Assembly: GCF_030867095.1 (NCBI RefSeq)
Contig: NC_081825.1
Coordinates: 50,148,501-50,212,500, forward strand
Reading direction: 5' to 3'
DNA: 64,000 bases
From: Alligator mississippiensis
Taxonomy: Eukaryota; Chordata; Crocodylia; Alligatoridae
The notes under the pieces are model-generated. The model was given only the letters and a program-made list of their open reading frames with translations, was not told the DNA's origin and did no database searches. Positions 12,905-23,770 of the stretch are shown piece after piece; position 1 is the first letter of the stretch; each line of letters opens with the position of its first letter. The translations under genes and the position numbers were made by a program.

Positions 12905-13440
12905 CTACATGGGTGGCTGACTCTGGGGTGACATGTATTGAGGGTGGGTCATCCTTTTTCCTCCTTTGTTTTTATTAAACTTAGTCTTCTGGATACAGCT
13001 TTTTCTCATCTGGTTCTGGTCCACCCAACTGTCCAGGTCCACCTGTATCTGCAACCTATCTTCTGGCATGACCACACTCCTCCATAACTTGTTGTCATCA
13101 GCAAGCTTTTCACCCCCCACATCCAAATAATTGATAACTATGTTGAAAAGCACGGGTCCAAGCATGGCCCCCTAAAGGACACCACTGGCCATTTCTCACC
13201 AGGACAACACAGATCCATTCATGAGAACTCTCTGGGTCCTACTGTGCAGCCAGTTTTTCACCCACTGAACTGTTAAGCAGTTAAGCCCACAATCTTCCAA
13301 TTATTCCACAAGAATATCATGGAATACGAGATCAAAAGCCTCTTGGAAGTCTAGGTATGTAATGACGACCTTCTCTCCTGGGTCCCATAGATGGTTCAAG
13401 TAAACAAGGTGGTATGCACTCAGTCTCTCAGCCAAGATGA
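12905..13440 (-). pseudogene. CR1 LINE reverse-transcriptase fragment
   Basis: On the minus strand the frame reads MLGPVLFNIVINYLD followed by the degenerate active-site region ADDNKLW (in place of FADDTKLW). Further upstream lie remnants of YLDFQEAFD and WVKNWL, both standard CR1 reverse-transcriptase blocks. Several frame breaks and stops separate the blocks and there is no 3' tail, so this is an old internal fragment. It is much more diverged than the CR1 copies at 26-32 and 51-53 kb. The DNA at 13441-14386 holds only a poly-T run (about 13578-13595). Confidence 0.8.
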
Positions 13441-14386
13441 ACAGTAAACACACAACTTGCTAATATAAGTTCCTTTTAAATTCTTCATTAGTGCTTGCAT
13501 CATTGATAATGTAACTGTCAAATTCCCTCTGGGTTAATGCATGTCAATACACAGTACTTCTTCTCCCTCAACTGTACTTTTTTTTTTTTTTTTTGATTCT
13601 GAATAGTTTCTATCTTCAAGTCCAGGGTTAGCTGCATAATTACAGTACAGAAAGTGGTCCCTTGAGGAAAGCTAAGTAAATGTAGTTTTCTCTTATTAGT
13701 AAATAAATATGTGTATATAATAAATTAGCTACAAACATACATTAATATCACAAGTGGATCCAAGATATTTATATGTGACTAGAACTAGTCACTGCAAAAA
13801 GTATGGCTTTTTGTCAGACCATGCAGGAAACCAAGTAAAATATGTTTTTTGGGTTTGGTATGTTTTTAATGAGATGATTCAGTAAGCAAGCTTGTCTCCA
13901 AAAAAAAAATTAGGTATTTAGTAGCAGTAGCATAATGTTGTGTTTAAGTATCCTGAATATCATACTTACGTATTCATAATTTCTTTTAAGAGCTGGTTAG
14001 ATTCATTGTTCTTAAGTGTGCCTTGAGATTCTATGAAATGCAAAACTTATTTTTATTTTTATTTTTACAATAGAAAGTAATCCATGAAATGTACAGATTC
14101 AAAAAAGAGAGTCCTATGTAATTTATGTTGGAGCCAGTTTTTAAATTAAGTTGATAGTTACGGGTGACACAAGTCTAGGTTCTCTACACAGTTTTTCAAA
14201 ATGACATCAATGAGCAAAGCTGATGTAAAATATTAGCTGGAGTATATATGGAGACTTCTGTGCAGTAGCATTTTTTACCCTACTTTGCATTGGCATCAAT
14301 ATTTTTACTTAAGGATCAAAGTTAAGGAGGATCAAGCCCTGCCCATTCATAGCACAAGGGACATCATCTCTTGCTTGATTCTGAAA

Positions 14387-15241
14387 GAGGCTGATGGGCC
14401 AGCAGCTGGTCTGGGGCCTAGGATGGGCGCAGTCCAGCCAATTCAGCTGGAAGTGACACTTCCTTTCAGAATAATCAGAACCCCCTTCTGGAAGGGGGTA
14501 GGAAAGGCTTGCCCAACTGCTGCCCATGGAAGGTGCAGCTTGGGCAATTTTAGCATGGTCCCTGGATGCCAGTGTATTCACAACCCTCAAACTGAGGGCT
14601 GTCAATGCACAGCTTCTCTGTACAGTGCATATTATGTCTGAAATGTTGTGAAGCCTCACAATGAGCCTCTCTGTCCTTTCTCTGCAGAATCAGCTGCCAG
14701 ACATGGCGGAGAACCACCTGGAGGTTGCAGCAATGGGGGCCCCAAGGATGCCTCCAGCCTCTCCAGGTGCACTCCACATACATCAGCTCTGTCAGCACCA
14801 GAGCCAGGATGGGACAGCTCTCCTCAAGCAGCTGGTCATCCTCTGTGAGGAGCGACTTGCTGAGTCAGGCTTGGCACTGTGAGTACTGCAGGATGTCGGA
14901 GGCAGGGTCTGTCACCACACCCAGCATCCAGACCTCATATCTATCCCTGGCCCTGCCTGGTCCCTGGCAGCTGCCTGTGGACCTGCCTCAGGCCCTGCAG
15001 TAGACATGGCACCAGGCAGGGCCCCCAATCCCTGCTTCAGATCCTGGATCCATCACTTTGCCTGCCATTCACTGCTCGCCCTGGCTCGATGTGGCCCCTG
15101 AGTGGGAGGTGCCCATGGCAGGGCTGACTCCCCACACAGGACCTACTAGCCCTGGCCCCATGAAGGAGATGGGGGAGTGGGCTGAATCGGCTGGACTGCG
15201 CACATCCTAGGCCCCAGACCAGCTGCTGGCCCATCAGCCTC
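14387..15241. repeat. Inverted repeat pair, 61-bp arms
   Basis: The left arm at 14387-14447 and the right arm at 15181-15241 are reverse complements over 61 bp with two mismatches. The arms include ggccagcagctggtctgggg (left). The spacer of about 730 bp is GC-rich and has overlapping open frames without recognised domains. It may be a foldback DNA element or an inverted duplication. Confidence 0.6.
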
Positions 15242-18200
15242 ACCACGGTATCCAGACCTGAGGTGGTGTTGGCAGAGCTGGGGTTCTGGGCATCTCCCTC
15301 CAGGCTCTGTGCCATAGGCATCTCCTTCCCACTGTTCTCCCCCTGGCAATTGTCAAGAGACACTGTAAATAGTTTCATGGGGATGAGGGTGCTTTACTGG
15401 TGGTGCATGCTGGAGTTGTGGGGGGTCTGTTGTTTGGGAAGGAGGGGGTCTGTCATTGCATTGTGGAGGGAAATAAAGGTTGGGGTTTGCAAGCTGTCTG
15501 TAGTGTGTATGTTCTTGAGGTCACTGTGGGGCTTTGGGCAGCTACCCAGGCATCCTACTGTTGGGGGTGGGGGGCCAGGGGGAGGGTAAAGGCAGTGGTC
15601 AGCAAGCAGCTTGTGGACATGATGCCCTGGCCACCCCTGTGGGGGAGGGCAAGGTGCCTCCATGGTGCGCTGGGGACACGGTTTCAGGACAGTGTCCTAG
15701 AGGGCTGTGTCAGCAGGCTGCAGACTGCTTGGGGCCACAGAAGCATGTGGCCAGGGACCAATGTACAGGGCAGCCTTTTATGGAGTGGTATTGGCACCCA
15801 GGCAGCTGTGGCCTGAGCCTAGCACTTCCCTTGGCTGCTGCAGTGGGGTAGGGCAGGACTGGAGCAGCCCTGACCTAAACTGCTCCTTCCCAGCTAAATT
15901 TTACTCGTGACCTGGGCACATGTGTAGACACTGCACCTGCTATGTGTCATAACCTTAGTGCAGCTCCCTTCTCCAGGCTCTCACCAGTCTGCTGTGTCAA
16001 GGTTTCCTCAGTCTGATCAGAATCCTGACACTGCCTCTGGCCCTGGGTTACTGGACAGACTTTCAGGGTGCAGATTTTCTTCCTAGCAAACCTCTGGAGG
16101 CCTCGTCCTCTCTGGCCTTGACCCTCTGTTAGTATTTGCGTTAAGAAGTCTGCGTAAGCAACATAAAAGGTGTAGCACATGCTCAATTGGTCTAAGAGTG
16201 GGATTTATCTAGAACCCATGAAGCTATCTAGAACCCATGACTTAAATGACATCATGACCTACTTTCTGTGCATGGAGCACGAGCAGCGGGGACTGAGTTG
16301 TGGCGTGAATTGTTTCAAATGTTGTATGAGGTGAGATGTTCACTCACCTGAGGTAACTTGACATCAGATTGGATGGAGGTATGATGGACGGTTGAGTGAC
16401 TGACAGGAATAGTGTGACCAGAGAAGTTTAAAGGAGCATGCACTTATGTGATGTGGGCTCTTTGAAGAAGGATTGGAAAGTGGGCTCTTTTGAAAACAAT
16501 TGTAGATGGGTGTGTGTGAGTGGTCCATTGTGTAATTCTAGTGTGTTGAATGTGGGTAACTGTCAGTGTGAGGTGATTTGAATCTCTGAAGTGAGTCAGC
16601 CTGGCTGTTGGAAGTACAGCTCTGAGGAGGGAGCCTTGGATATTAACTGAATTTCAGCCTTGGAAATTAATTGGAGACCATCAGAAGCAAAGTCATCTGA
16701 AAAAGCGTAACATAAGGGTATCACCCACTCCTGTATTGTGGTGTGCTTAGTACCCTGAAGGGAAAGTGAATGACTCCACATAAGGGAAGAGGGAGGAAGG
16801 ACTCCAGTGTACTGACAATCTGTGTTACGTAAGCAAGAGCTTGCACCATATGGTGAGCAAGTCAGTCACTTTTGCTCTAGTCTTTATTCACACAACTTTG
16901 TGTTATATTGTCGGCCTGTTCCATGTATATATGTTTGCTATCTGTTAAAGTCCTATTGTTTGTTTTGCCATTTAACCATTTACAATATAGTCCAGTTGTT
17001 GAAACTTACCTGAGTCTCCTGTGGGTATGTAAGTGCAGGCACACAGTGAGGTCAGGCAGTAGACCAGTGCTTAGTGGTAAAGCACCATGATTTTGACAGA
17101 AGATAACCACCCTCCTTTTGAGGTTTATCAATTCTAAATACTAATTAAGAGATTCGTGGCTCTTCACCTCCACTGACAGGTGAGACTCTGTGATACAGTT
17201 GTCTAGGCTCTGAGACTAGTACAGCTCCCCAAATAGCTCAATAGCTAATCACATCTTTTCACAGGACTCTAGCTTTCAGCACACGCTGATTTACAACTTG
17301 CCTCACCCAGAAAGTACGATCCTTGACACAGACAGACACAGGCTTTGCAAAAGGTGTTTCTAAAACAACCGCTCTACTTTAGACAGTAATAGATAGGCAG
17401 ACAGGGGTAAAACAATGAAGCATTCTTCTTTGTTTCAATTTCCTTATTTCTCTGGGGCATTCAGCATGACATGTTACAAGTCCTCTTGGGTTTGCAGGAT
17501 CATCCCCCTTGCTGCTCATGGATTTGTCTCCAACAGAATCTGTGTCCAATTAATAGAATCCCTCCCCTGTAGTCAAATTCCCTCAGCATTGGTTTGTGCC
17601 TTCATCAAAAAGCCCCATTTCTAAGTTCCTTTAATCCTCCCTTGTTCAAGCTGTTTTGTCCATATGGCCCCTTAGAAATGCTGGCATTCTAAAGGTTTAT
17701 ACCAACATCTCATCAATTTGACCCTCTCACAGGGTCCATTCCTTCAAACTCTTACCCTCTGCAAAGAAATGGGAGAAAACTGGTTTTATCTGGCACAGTT
17801 TGGTTTGCTGCAGTGGGGTAGGGCAGGACAGGAGCAGCCCTGACCTAAAGGAAACAACCTATTCAAAAACAATGCCACCCTTCAAGCCTCTCAGCTTAAT
17901 GGGTGTGAGGTAAAATCATTGCAAAAGACATCACTAACACATAAACCAACACTGTTCATAAAATTAAACCTGACCAAAAACTTAATGGCCTACAATGAAA
18001 TCTTGCTCAATTGAAGTCAGTGGTAAAACTCCCACTGGTTTCACTAAGCTCCAGATTTCATCCATGGTGCCTGCTACGATGCACATTGTCTTATGTTGGG
18101 TAATGATGCTTCAGGAGGTAAGAGAGTTTTCTCTATTGTGAGCTAAATTCTCTGACATTCCCAGTTCAATGGCTTTATGTGAGGTTTGCACTCTACACTT

Positions 18201-18290
18201 TTGTAGCAGAATTATTCACAGCTAGCATCCTAGACTAGGTACCAAAAGAAACAGATGCCTGTGGTAATCCCATTAGCCCAGAAGGTCCCC
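15242..18290. other. Unassigned intergenic DNA with a 43-bp direct repeat
   Basis: GC-rich to about 15.9 kb, then AT-richer. A 43-bp segment at 15837-15879 recurs at 17807-17849 in direct orientation with about one mismatch before the final bases. The open frames at 15.2-15.9 kb overlap on both strands and lack known domains, so I do not call them genes. Confidence 0.4.
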
Positions 18291-18294
18291 AGCC

Positions 18295-18353
18295 TAGGGG
18301 TTCTTAACTAGCGGGCCAGATCCGGTCTGTGGGCCGTATTTTGCCCACCCCTG
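18295..18353. mobile_element. hAT MITE remnant
   Basis: It contains gcgggccagatccgg and ends in ttgcccacccctg, matching the inner motif and right terminus of the hAT-type MITE at 1125-1311. The left end is degraded and no target duplication was confirmed. Confidence 0.5.
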
Positions 18354-18949
18354 GTTTGAATGCTGTTGACTCTGTTGGGGCTCAATCCAAGGAGCTACAT
18401 GGTAAAAATCATTAGACTTTTGGCTTTGGACTAATATCATGTGTAATCTGCGCTAACCTGGCAGGGTTAGTGATGATGGTTTCAACCCAGATGGCTTTAT
18501 TTACCTGGCAAGGGAGATCCCCTTCTTCCTAGCCATGAATGACTTGGTGTAGTTGAGGGTAAAGATCTGTCCATTACACTGTGGGCACCCCTGTGAGAGT
18601 CAATTATAGCCCCCCAATAGGAGGATCTTGGCTATACAATTTATGGTGATGGAGGATTACCCTTGGGCTCTTCCTCTAACTTGCTCTTATGGCCTTTTGG
18701 CTAAGGGCAAGTGAGATTAGGGGGCATCTGAACCCCAAGGCCTCTGGGCTTGAGGCTCGCCCATAGGATACCTTCCATGGATTTGGGAGTATCTGAAGCC
18801 CCAGGCTGTAAAGTCTGGGAGGCAAAAACTTGCTGGTGATAGCACCATACTCTGAGCTCTGCTTTGTCAATAGAATGAGAAACTGTTTTGGCTCATTTGG
18901 CCTGTGACATGAAATTAAAAAAAAGTCTGTAAATGGCCACATTTATGAG

Positions 18950-19215
18950 ATGCTGACTATGTAGTAGCTCGTTACTACTGCACAGTAATGTCGCATGGCA
19001 TGAAGCATAATGTGATGCTACTGCATTGTAGTAACAAGCTACTGCGCAGTCAGCATTACCAAAAAGCTGTTCAGAGGTGCTACTGTGTAGTAACTCTGGT
19101 TACTGCAGTCATTTAGTACTTGTGTATACACAAGTACCACACAGCTACACAAGTACTAAATGACTACGCAGTAACTACTGCGCAGTCATCATCTTGTGTA
19201 GATGCAGCCACTAGG
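18950..19215. mobile_element. Foldback/MITE-like element with nested hairpins
   Basis: Two hairpins lie side by side. About 18950-18995 pairs imperfectly with 19012-19055. Positions 19100-19126 pair with 19146-19174, including tttagtacttgtgta against tacacaagtactaaa. The right edge reads ttgtgtagatgcagcc, and related words (gatgcatctacacaag) occur at about 23208. It looks like a short non-autonomous DNA transposon; no target duplication was fixed. Confidence 0.55.
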
Positions 19216-19639
19216 TACAAAAATGCTGCTGCTTAAAAGTGTATTTATGGAATACCTGTGCTAAAACTTGCAGCAGCTTAAAATGCATCAATTCTGGGTG
19301 AACTAAGTCTATGGGTACCCATAGTATGTTGCCTATGTGAAAATTACTACAAGCAATTACTACAACTTGTTTATTTCAAAGTCACTGTTTTCAAATTTGT
19401 CCCTGCTTCTATGTACTCAGGGAGAATAGGGCCAGACAGTAAGGGGGGGAGGGAAGGGGGCTGTAGGGAGAAGGTGGAGGGGCACAGGGCAAGGGGGGCA
19501 TCAATTCTATACCTAGAAAATTATAATAAATTTATAATTCTCCATATATAGAACTTTATTATGGGGGGGGGGGGTGGCATCTTATGTTGAGAGTTGTCTT
19601 ATATTCAGGGTCATGTAAAGACAGTACTTTGGTATTCAG

Positions 19640-20533
19640 TAGGCCTGTGCAAAGCAGCTAGTATTTGCTTCAGATTTGGACAATTCAGGGGGCAGTGATT
19701 CGATTCGATGATTTGAATCACTGTCCCGAATTGATTTGGCCAAATCAGATTTGGAGATTCAGCCACTGCCAAATCAGCCAAATCTCCGAATCAAACAGGC
19801 CCCATCCCCCCACCCACTCTCCCAGCCCCATCAATGGCTGCCCCACCCAGCCCCAGTGTCCCGGCTCTAAAAAAAAGCCCCGCGCTCACCAGCCCCCCAC
19901 TGCCCCATGCTGATTGGGGGGGCTCTGCCATGAGCTCCTATCCCTCACACGCTCTCTCTGTCCCAGCCTCCAGGCTCTTTAAAAAAAAAAAAAAAAAAAG
20001 CCCAGCACTTACCAGCTTCTGCCACATGGGGTAGCGGTGGGAGTGATCCCCACTGCCCCATGCTGCATGGGGGGACTCTGCCCCCAGAAGCCCCGATGGC
20101 CAGTGCAGCAGCCAGTGAGCATGGGGCTTTTCTTTTTTTTTTTTTTAAGAGCAGGGATGCTGGGGCCGGGCAGGGCAGCCATTGACGGGGCTGGGAGAGC
20201 AGACGGAGGTCAAGGGGGTGCTCAGGGGAGCAGGCAGGGGATGGGGCCTGGTGGGACTCCCCCCATGGTCCCCTCTCCCCTCCTACAGCCCTCTCCCCAC
20301 GAGCTCCCTACTTACCAGCACAGAGTCTGGGTTCAGTTCCCTGCGGCAGCAATCGGAGACTGCTCGAATCTCCGAATCTCTCCAAATCTTTTACGAATCA
20401 ATTCAGAGAACTTCAACTCGATTCAGACCTTTTTACTAGTCTCCCAATTCGATTAGGATTCACAGATTTGGGTGCTGAATTGGGCCAAATCCCCTCCAAA
20501 TCGAATCAGCAACTGAAGCTTTGCACAGCCTTA
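19640..20533. mobile_element. Non-autonomous hAT element, 894 bp
   Basis: Perfect 8-bp target duplications gtattcag flank it at 19632-19639 and 20534-20541. Terminal inverted repeats are taggcctgtgcaaag (left) and taaggctgtgcaaag (right, read inward). Subterminal DNA is packed with gattcgattcg-type words in both orientations. The inside is a GC-rich, poly-A-bearing filler with no transposase. The ends and subterminal words match the transposase-bearing element at 57398-63383, so this is a deletion derivative or parasite of that family. Confidence 0.93.
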
Positions 20534-20685
20534 GTATTCAGTGCATATTGAGATTGTAAAATCATAAACAAATTATTTCAATTGATACTTACATTATAAA
20601 TGGGTGGAAACATTTTAAGGGGTTTGAGTGTAGTAAATGGAACATACATATTCACATACATACATATACTCTGCATATCCTGATA

Positions 20686-20691
20686 TTTATT
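20686..20691 (-). promoter_or_regulatory. TLR1B: Candidate poly(A) signal of TLR1B
   Basis: The minus strand reads AATAAA about 50 nt past the TLR1B-like stop codon, inside aataataaatatc. Position and sequence fit a polyadenylation signal. An equivalent signal this close was not seen after TLR1A. Confidence 0.5.
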
Positions 20692-20741
20692 ATTCATCAG
20701 AAAAAAAAGTGTTAGAAATAGACTAAGAATTAGTTTACTAC

Positions 20742-22700
20742 CTAACTTCTTTCAACAGACACCGGCAGATTAAGGTTAATTGCTGCCCTAAGGTTAGCCC
20801 AGAAGAGTCTGTGTTTGCTTTTCTCCTTGGGCCACTCCAAGTACGTTCTCTTGGCCATAAGTGCTTTCAGCTTGTGATACCGAGCAGGAATGATATACTG
20901 AGGAATTGGGTCCAGTAAAATGAGGATCAAGCTGTTTGAGCTCTCACTAAACAATTTGTGGTGGGCAAAGTAAAGCTCATAATGGCACCATTCACTCTGC
21001 ACAAAATTGGGACTCAGAACAAAGATGGATTTGTAGCTTTTCTCAATGCAGTTAATGATGTTCTCCACAATGCTTTTGCCTGGAATGAAGTTCCTCTCAT
21101 GCACACACAGCTGTATGGACCCCTCTTCCTTCTCCAGATTTGGTATCAGATCATTCTTCACCCATAAAGAATCATGTTCACTGTATGAAATGAAAGCATG
21201 AAACTGTAAATGGCTTGGTAGCTCATCAGGGTGACTGTTCCAAACCCGTCGCTTTGTTTGTGTCCACTGCCACATCATCTTCAAATACCACGGGGCATCA
21301 AAATAGATGCACAGAAAAGACACCAAAGCCACAAAGACCACTGTAATGATTAGAACAGTGACAAGCAAGAGAGCTGTATTGCAAGCTATTTTGGACAAAT
21401 GGAAATCCTTTAGTTGGGTTCCTTTCCAGCCTTCTGGATATTCACATACATACATTTCTGGCCAGCCCCCCAGCCTTGAAGAGCTTTGTTTTGCATGATT
21501 AATAAAGTCTTGTAATTCACAAGAACATTTTAATGGATTTAGTCCTGCTTTTAGCCTTCTGATATTTTGACAGCTCTGGAACAAATCAGAAGAGGGAGTA
21601 AGAATTTGATTCATTTCTATATTCAGGAATTCCAGAGCACTGAAATGCCTACACCCAGGCAGGTCAGTGAGTCTATTAAAGGCAATATTCAACTCGCTCA
21701 AAGCTTGCAGCTCAGTAATCTCCTTGGGGATGGTACTGATTTGGTTATTTTGCAGGTCAAGTATCTGGACATAGAGTGGCAAACATTTGAAGACCGAGTC
21801 TGTCAATTTGTTTGAGGACAAGTTCAGTTTGACTAGAGTTTCAGTCCAGCTGCAGTGCTTTTTCTGTTCCTCATCACACTTCAGTGGATTCTGACTCATA
21901 TCCAAATATTTCAAAGATATCATTTCTCTAGTCATTGAGCTCACCTTGGAAAGTTCTCTAAACTGATTCTTCCTTAAAATGAGTGTTTCCAGGTGAACTA
22001 AGGTTTTGCAGTCTTTGAAAAGTAGGTCAGTTATATCATTGTTTGCAAAGCTTAAGTACCGAAATGGACTGATTGTTGAAGGGCAAAGCATATGCAACAT
22101 TTTTGAATCAGATATTGTCAACGCTAGAATGTTCATTTCTGAAAATACCAAGTATAGGTCAGTCTGGGTAAAATATAAATCCATGATGGAAACTTTGTCT
22201 ATTGTCAATGCTTTTAGAGAGGTATCAACATAATTAAAATGTTGTTTTTCAATATCCTTTACCTGTGTCATATTGTGGATATCGAAATATTCAACAGATG
22301 TTTGCCATACAATCTCAAGAATTGTGATAAAGTCTTTCCAGGTTATCACAATGTTTTCCAGTGTTAGATTTTGTAATCTTGATTTTTTATTGAATTTGGA
22401 CAATAGTTGTTTTAAATCTTCGATTCCTTTATTTGAAATATTTGACAATCCTAAACATTCTGTAGTATTTTCTATAACCATCCAGTTGGATTGGGTATTT
22501 TGAGGGTTTGGGGCTCTAAACTGAAGACTCTCTGCATCTGACTGTGGCAGGCTCTTGGCTTCAGAGTCCTCTATTAAGTTATTTGAATAATTTTTGGTAA
22601 ATTCATTTTCTTCTGACAACTTGATATTGTTCCAGAGGGTTAATGCAAGGACACAACCACAGAAAAAAAAGTTTGCAACAGGTCTTCCATTTTCTGACAT
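20742..22700 (-). CDS. TLR1B: Toll-like receptor 1, type B (TLR1B-like, short ectodomain)
   Basis: A single-exon coding region of 652 codons with the ATG at 22700, shortly downstream of a splice acceptor at 22765-22766. The N-terminus (signal peptide, then TLWNNIKLSEENEFTKNYS) aligns with TLR1A. About 150 residues of leucine-rich repeats present in TLR1A are then missing, and the protein resumes in the middle repeats. The LRR C-terminal cap (CSCELQDF), transmembrane segment (about 442-467) and TIR domain (about 498-643, with FHAFISYSEHD, RNFIPG and FWANLRAAI) are intact. Length and architecture match avian TLR1B (TLR1 type 2, about 650 aa), so the short ectodomain is a known lineage feature, not damage. 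Expected role: TLR2 partner in lipopeptide sensing with altered ligand range. Its last ~365 residues nearly equal those of TLR1A; the rest is only about half identical. Confidence 0.93.
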   Translation of the reverse strand: MSENGRPVANFFFCGCVLALTLWNNIKLSEENEFTKNYSNNLIEDSEAKSLPQSDAESLQFRAPNPQNTQSNWMVIENTTECLGLSNISNKGIEDLKQLLSKFNKKSRLQNLTLENIVITWKDFITILEIVWQTSVEYFDIHNMTQVKDIEKQHFNYVDTSLKALTIDKVSIMDLYFTQTDLYLVFSEMNILALTISDSKMLHMLCPSTISPFRYLSFANNDITDLLFKDCKTLVHLETLILRKNQFRELSKVSSMTREMISLKYLDMSQNPLKCDEEQKKHCSWTETLVKLNLSSNKLTDSVFKCLPLYVQILDLQNNQISTIPKEITELQALSELNIAFNRLTDLPGCRHFSALEFLNIEMNQILTPSSDLFQSCQNIRRLKAGLNPLKCSCELQDFINHAKQSSSRLGGWPEMYVCEYPEGWKGTQLKDFHLSKIACNTALLLVTVLIITVVFVALVSFLCIYFDAPWYLKMMWQWTQTKRRVWNSHPDELPSHLQFHAFISYSEHDSLWVKNDLIPNLEKEEGSIQLCVHERNFIPGKSIVENIINCIEKSYKSIFVLSPNFVQSEWCHYELYFAHHKLFSESSNSLILILLDPIPQYIIPARYHKLKALMAKRTYLEWPKEKSKHRLFWANLRAAINLNLPVSVERS

Positions 22701-22764
22701 GTTTTCTTATGTTCTTTAGAGATGCTCGCTACTCTTTATTATCTCTGCATCTTGGTTTCTAATC
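22701..22764 (-). other. TLR1B: 5' UTR of the TLR1B coding exon, with a tiny uORF
   Basis: The minus-strand sequence ttatttttacag abuts 22764 and is a clear splice acceptor. The 64-nt leader contains an upstream ATG (22739-22750) encoding only three residues before a stop. This could mildly affect translation. Confidence 0.7.
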
Positions 22765-23204
22765 CTGTAAAAATAATTCACATTAGGTCATCATCATAGT
22801 AATGATTACATAGACAGCAACTTAAGTGCTAGGGTCCAGTTTTGTCAAATGCTGAATGACCTTCTCTTCCCCTGATCTTAGTAGAAATTAATTGTATTCA
22901 GGAGAAGCACAGCACATTAATTTATATCTCTTTATTCTCTGCTACAGGTAAAATATCAAAATTACAACTTTTTATAATCTACTAACTTTATAAAGAATGA
23001 ATTCATTTATCCTAAAATGTATCTGATTGACAGCTCAGGAGATTGAAAGCTATTATTTATAAAACAGAACTGTTACCACAGGAGCAGGTACAATGCAAAT
23101 TTTTCCACCCTTGAACTTTGAACTGAAGGGATTTGCCAAATGAAGGTTTTCCACAGTCATCCAAGTCTTTAGATTTTCTTCTGAAAAGTGCCATTTAGCC
23201 TCAC

Positions 23205-23420
23205 TGGATGCATCTACACAAGACACTTTACTGAAGATTAGAGCTAATTACTGCACAGTAAGTTTCACCATCTACACATGCAGACACCTACTGAGAAGTA
23301 ATTGGCTCTAATCGCCAGTAACTATGCCACCTGCAAATGCAAGTAGACAATTACTTACTTGACTCTTGATTACTTATCGCACAGTAGCACATGTGCTCAT
23401 TGTCAGGCATCTACACATGT
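23205..23420. repeat. MITE-like repeat related to the 19-kb foldback
   Basis: It contains gatgcatctacacaag, repeated catctacacatg words and gcacagta motifs like those of the element at 18950-19215. It has no coding capacity. Its boundaries are uncertain and it may extend into the following GC-rich block. Confidence 0.4.
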
Positions 23421-23559
23421 GCTCCTGGTTAACTGGGCAGCAGGGGGAGGGAGATTGTTCCCTGCTGCTGAGGCGGGCTCCACCACCGGAGTCCCAGCAG
23501 GGACAATGTCCCCCTGTCCTGGCAGCAAGGAGCTCCCAGCCCCCACTCAACAGGGCTGG

Positions 23560-23770
23560 GCCTGGCAGATCCTTCTCTCCTAGCCCAAGCACCATGACTG
23601 CGGGGCCCGGGCTCAGAGATCCTTCTCTCCAGTGCCAGCTCCATGGTTGCAGGACCAGTGCTGGGAGCATCTTCTCTCCTCTGCCAGCTCTGCAGTTGCA
23701 GAGATGACACTGGGACAGTCTTCTCTCCCAGCGCCGGCTCCATAGTCATGGAGCCGGCGCTGGGAGATTC
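23560..23770. repeat. Degenerate ~50-bp minisatellite with a perfect hairpin
   Basis: The phrase ccttctctccagtgccagct recurs with variation about every 50 bp (about 23570, 23620, 23675, 23720). The last unit contains a perfect inverted repeat: 20-bp arms at 23724-23743 and 23748-23767 around the 4-nt loop agtc. The surrounding 23440-24030 is GC-rich and unassigned. Confidence 0.65.

Noticed and set aside
15263-15910. Overlapping frames up to 138 codons as an undescribed gene
   Set aside because: Frames overlap on both strands, composition is that of GC-rich repeat DNA, and an inverted repeat arm lies directly before them.
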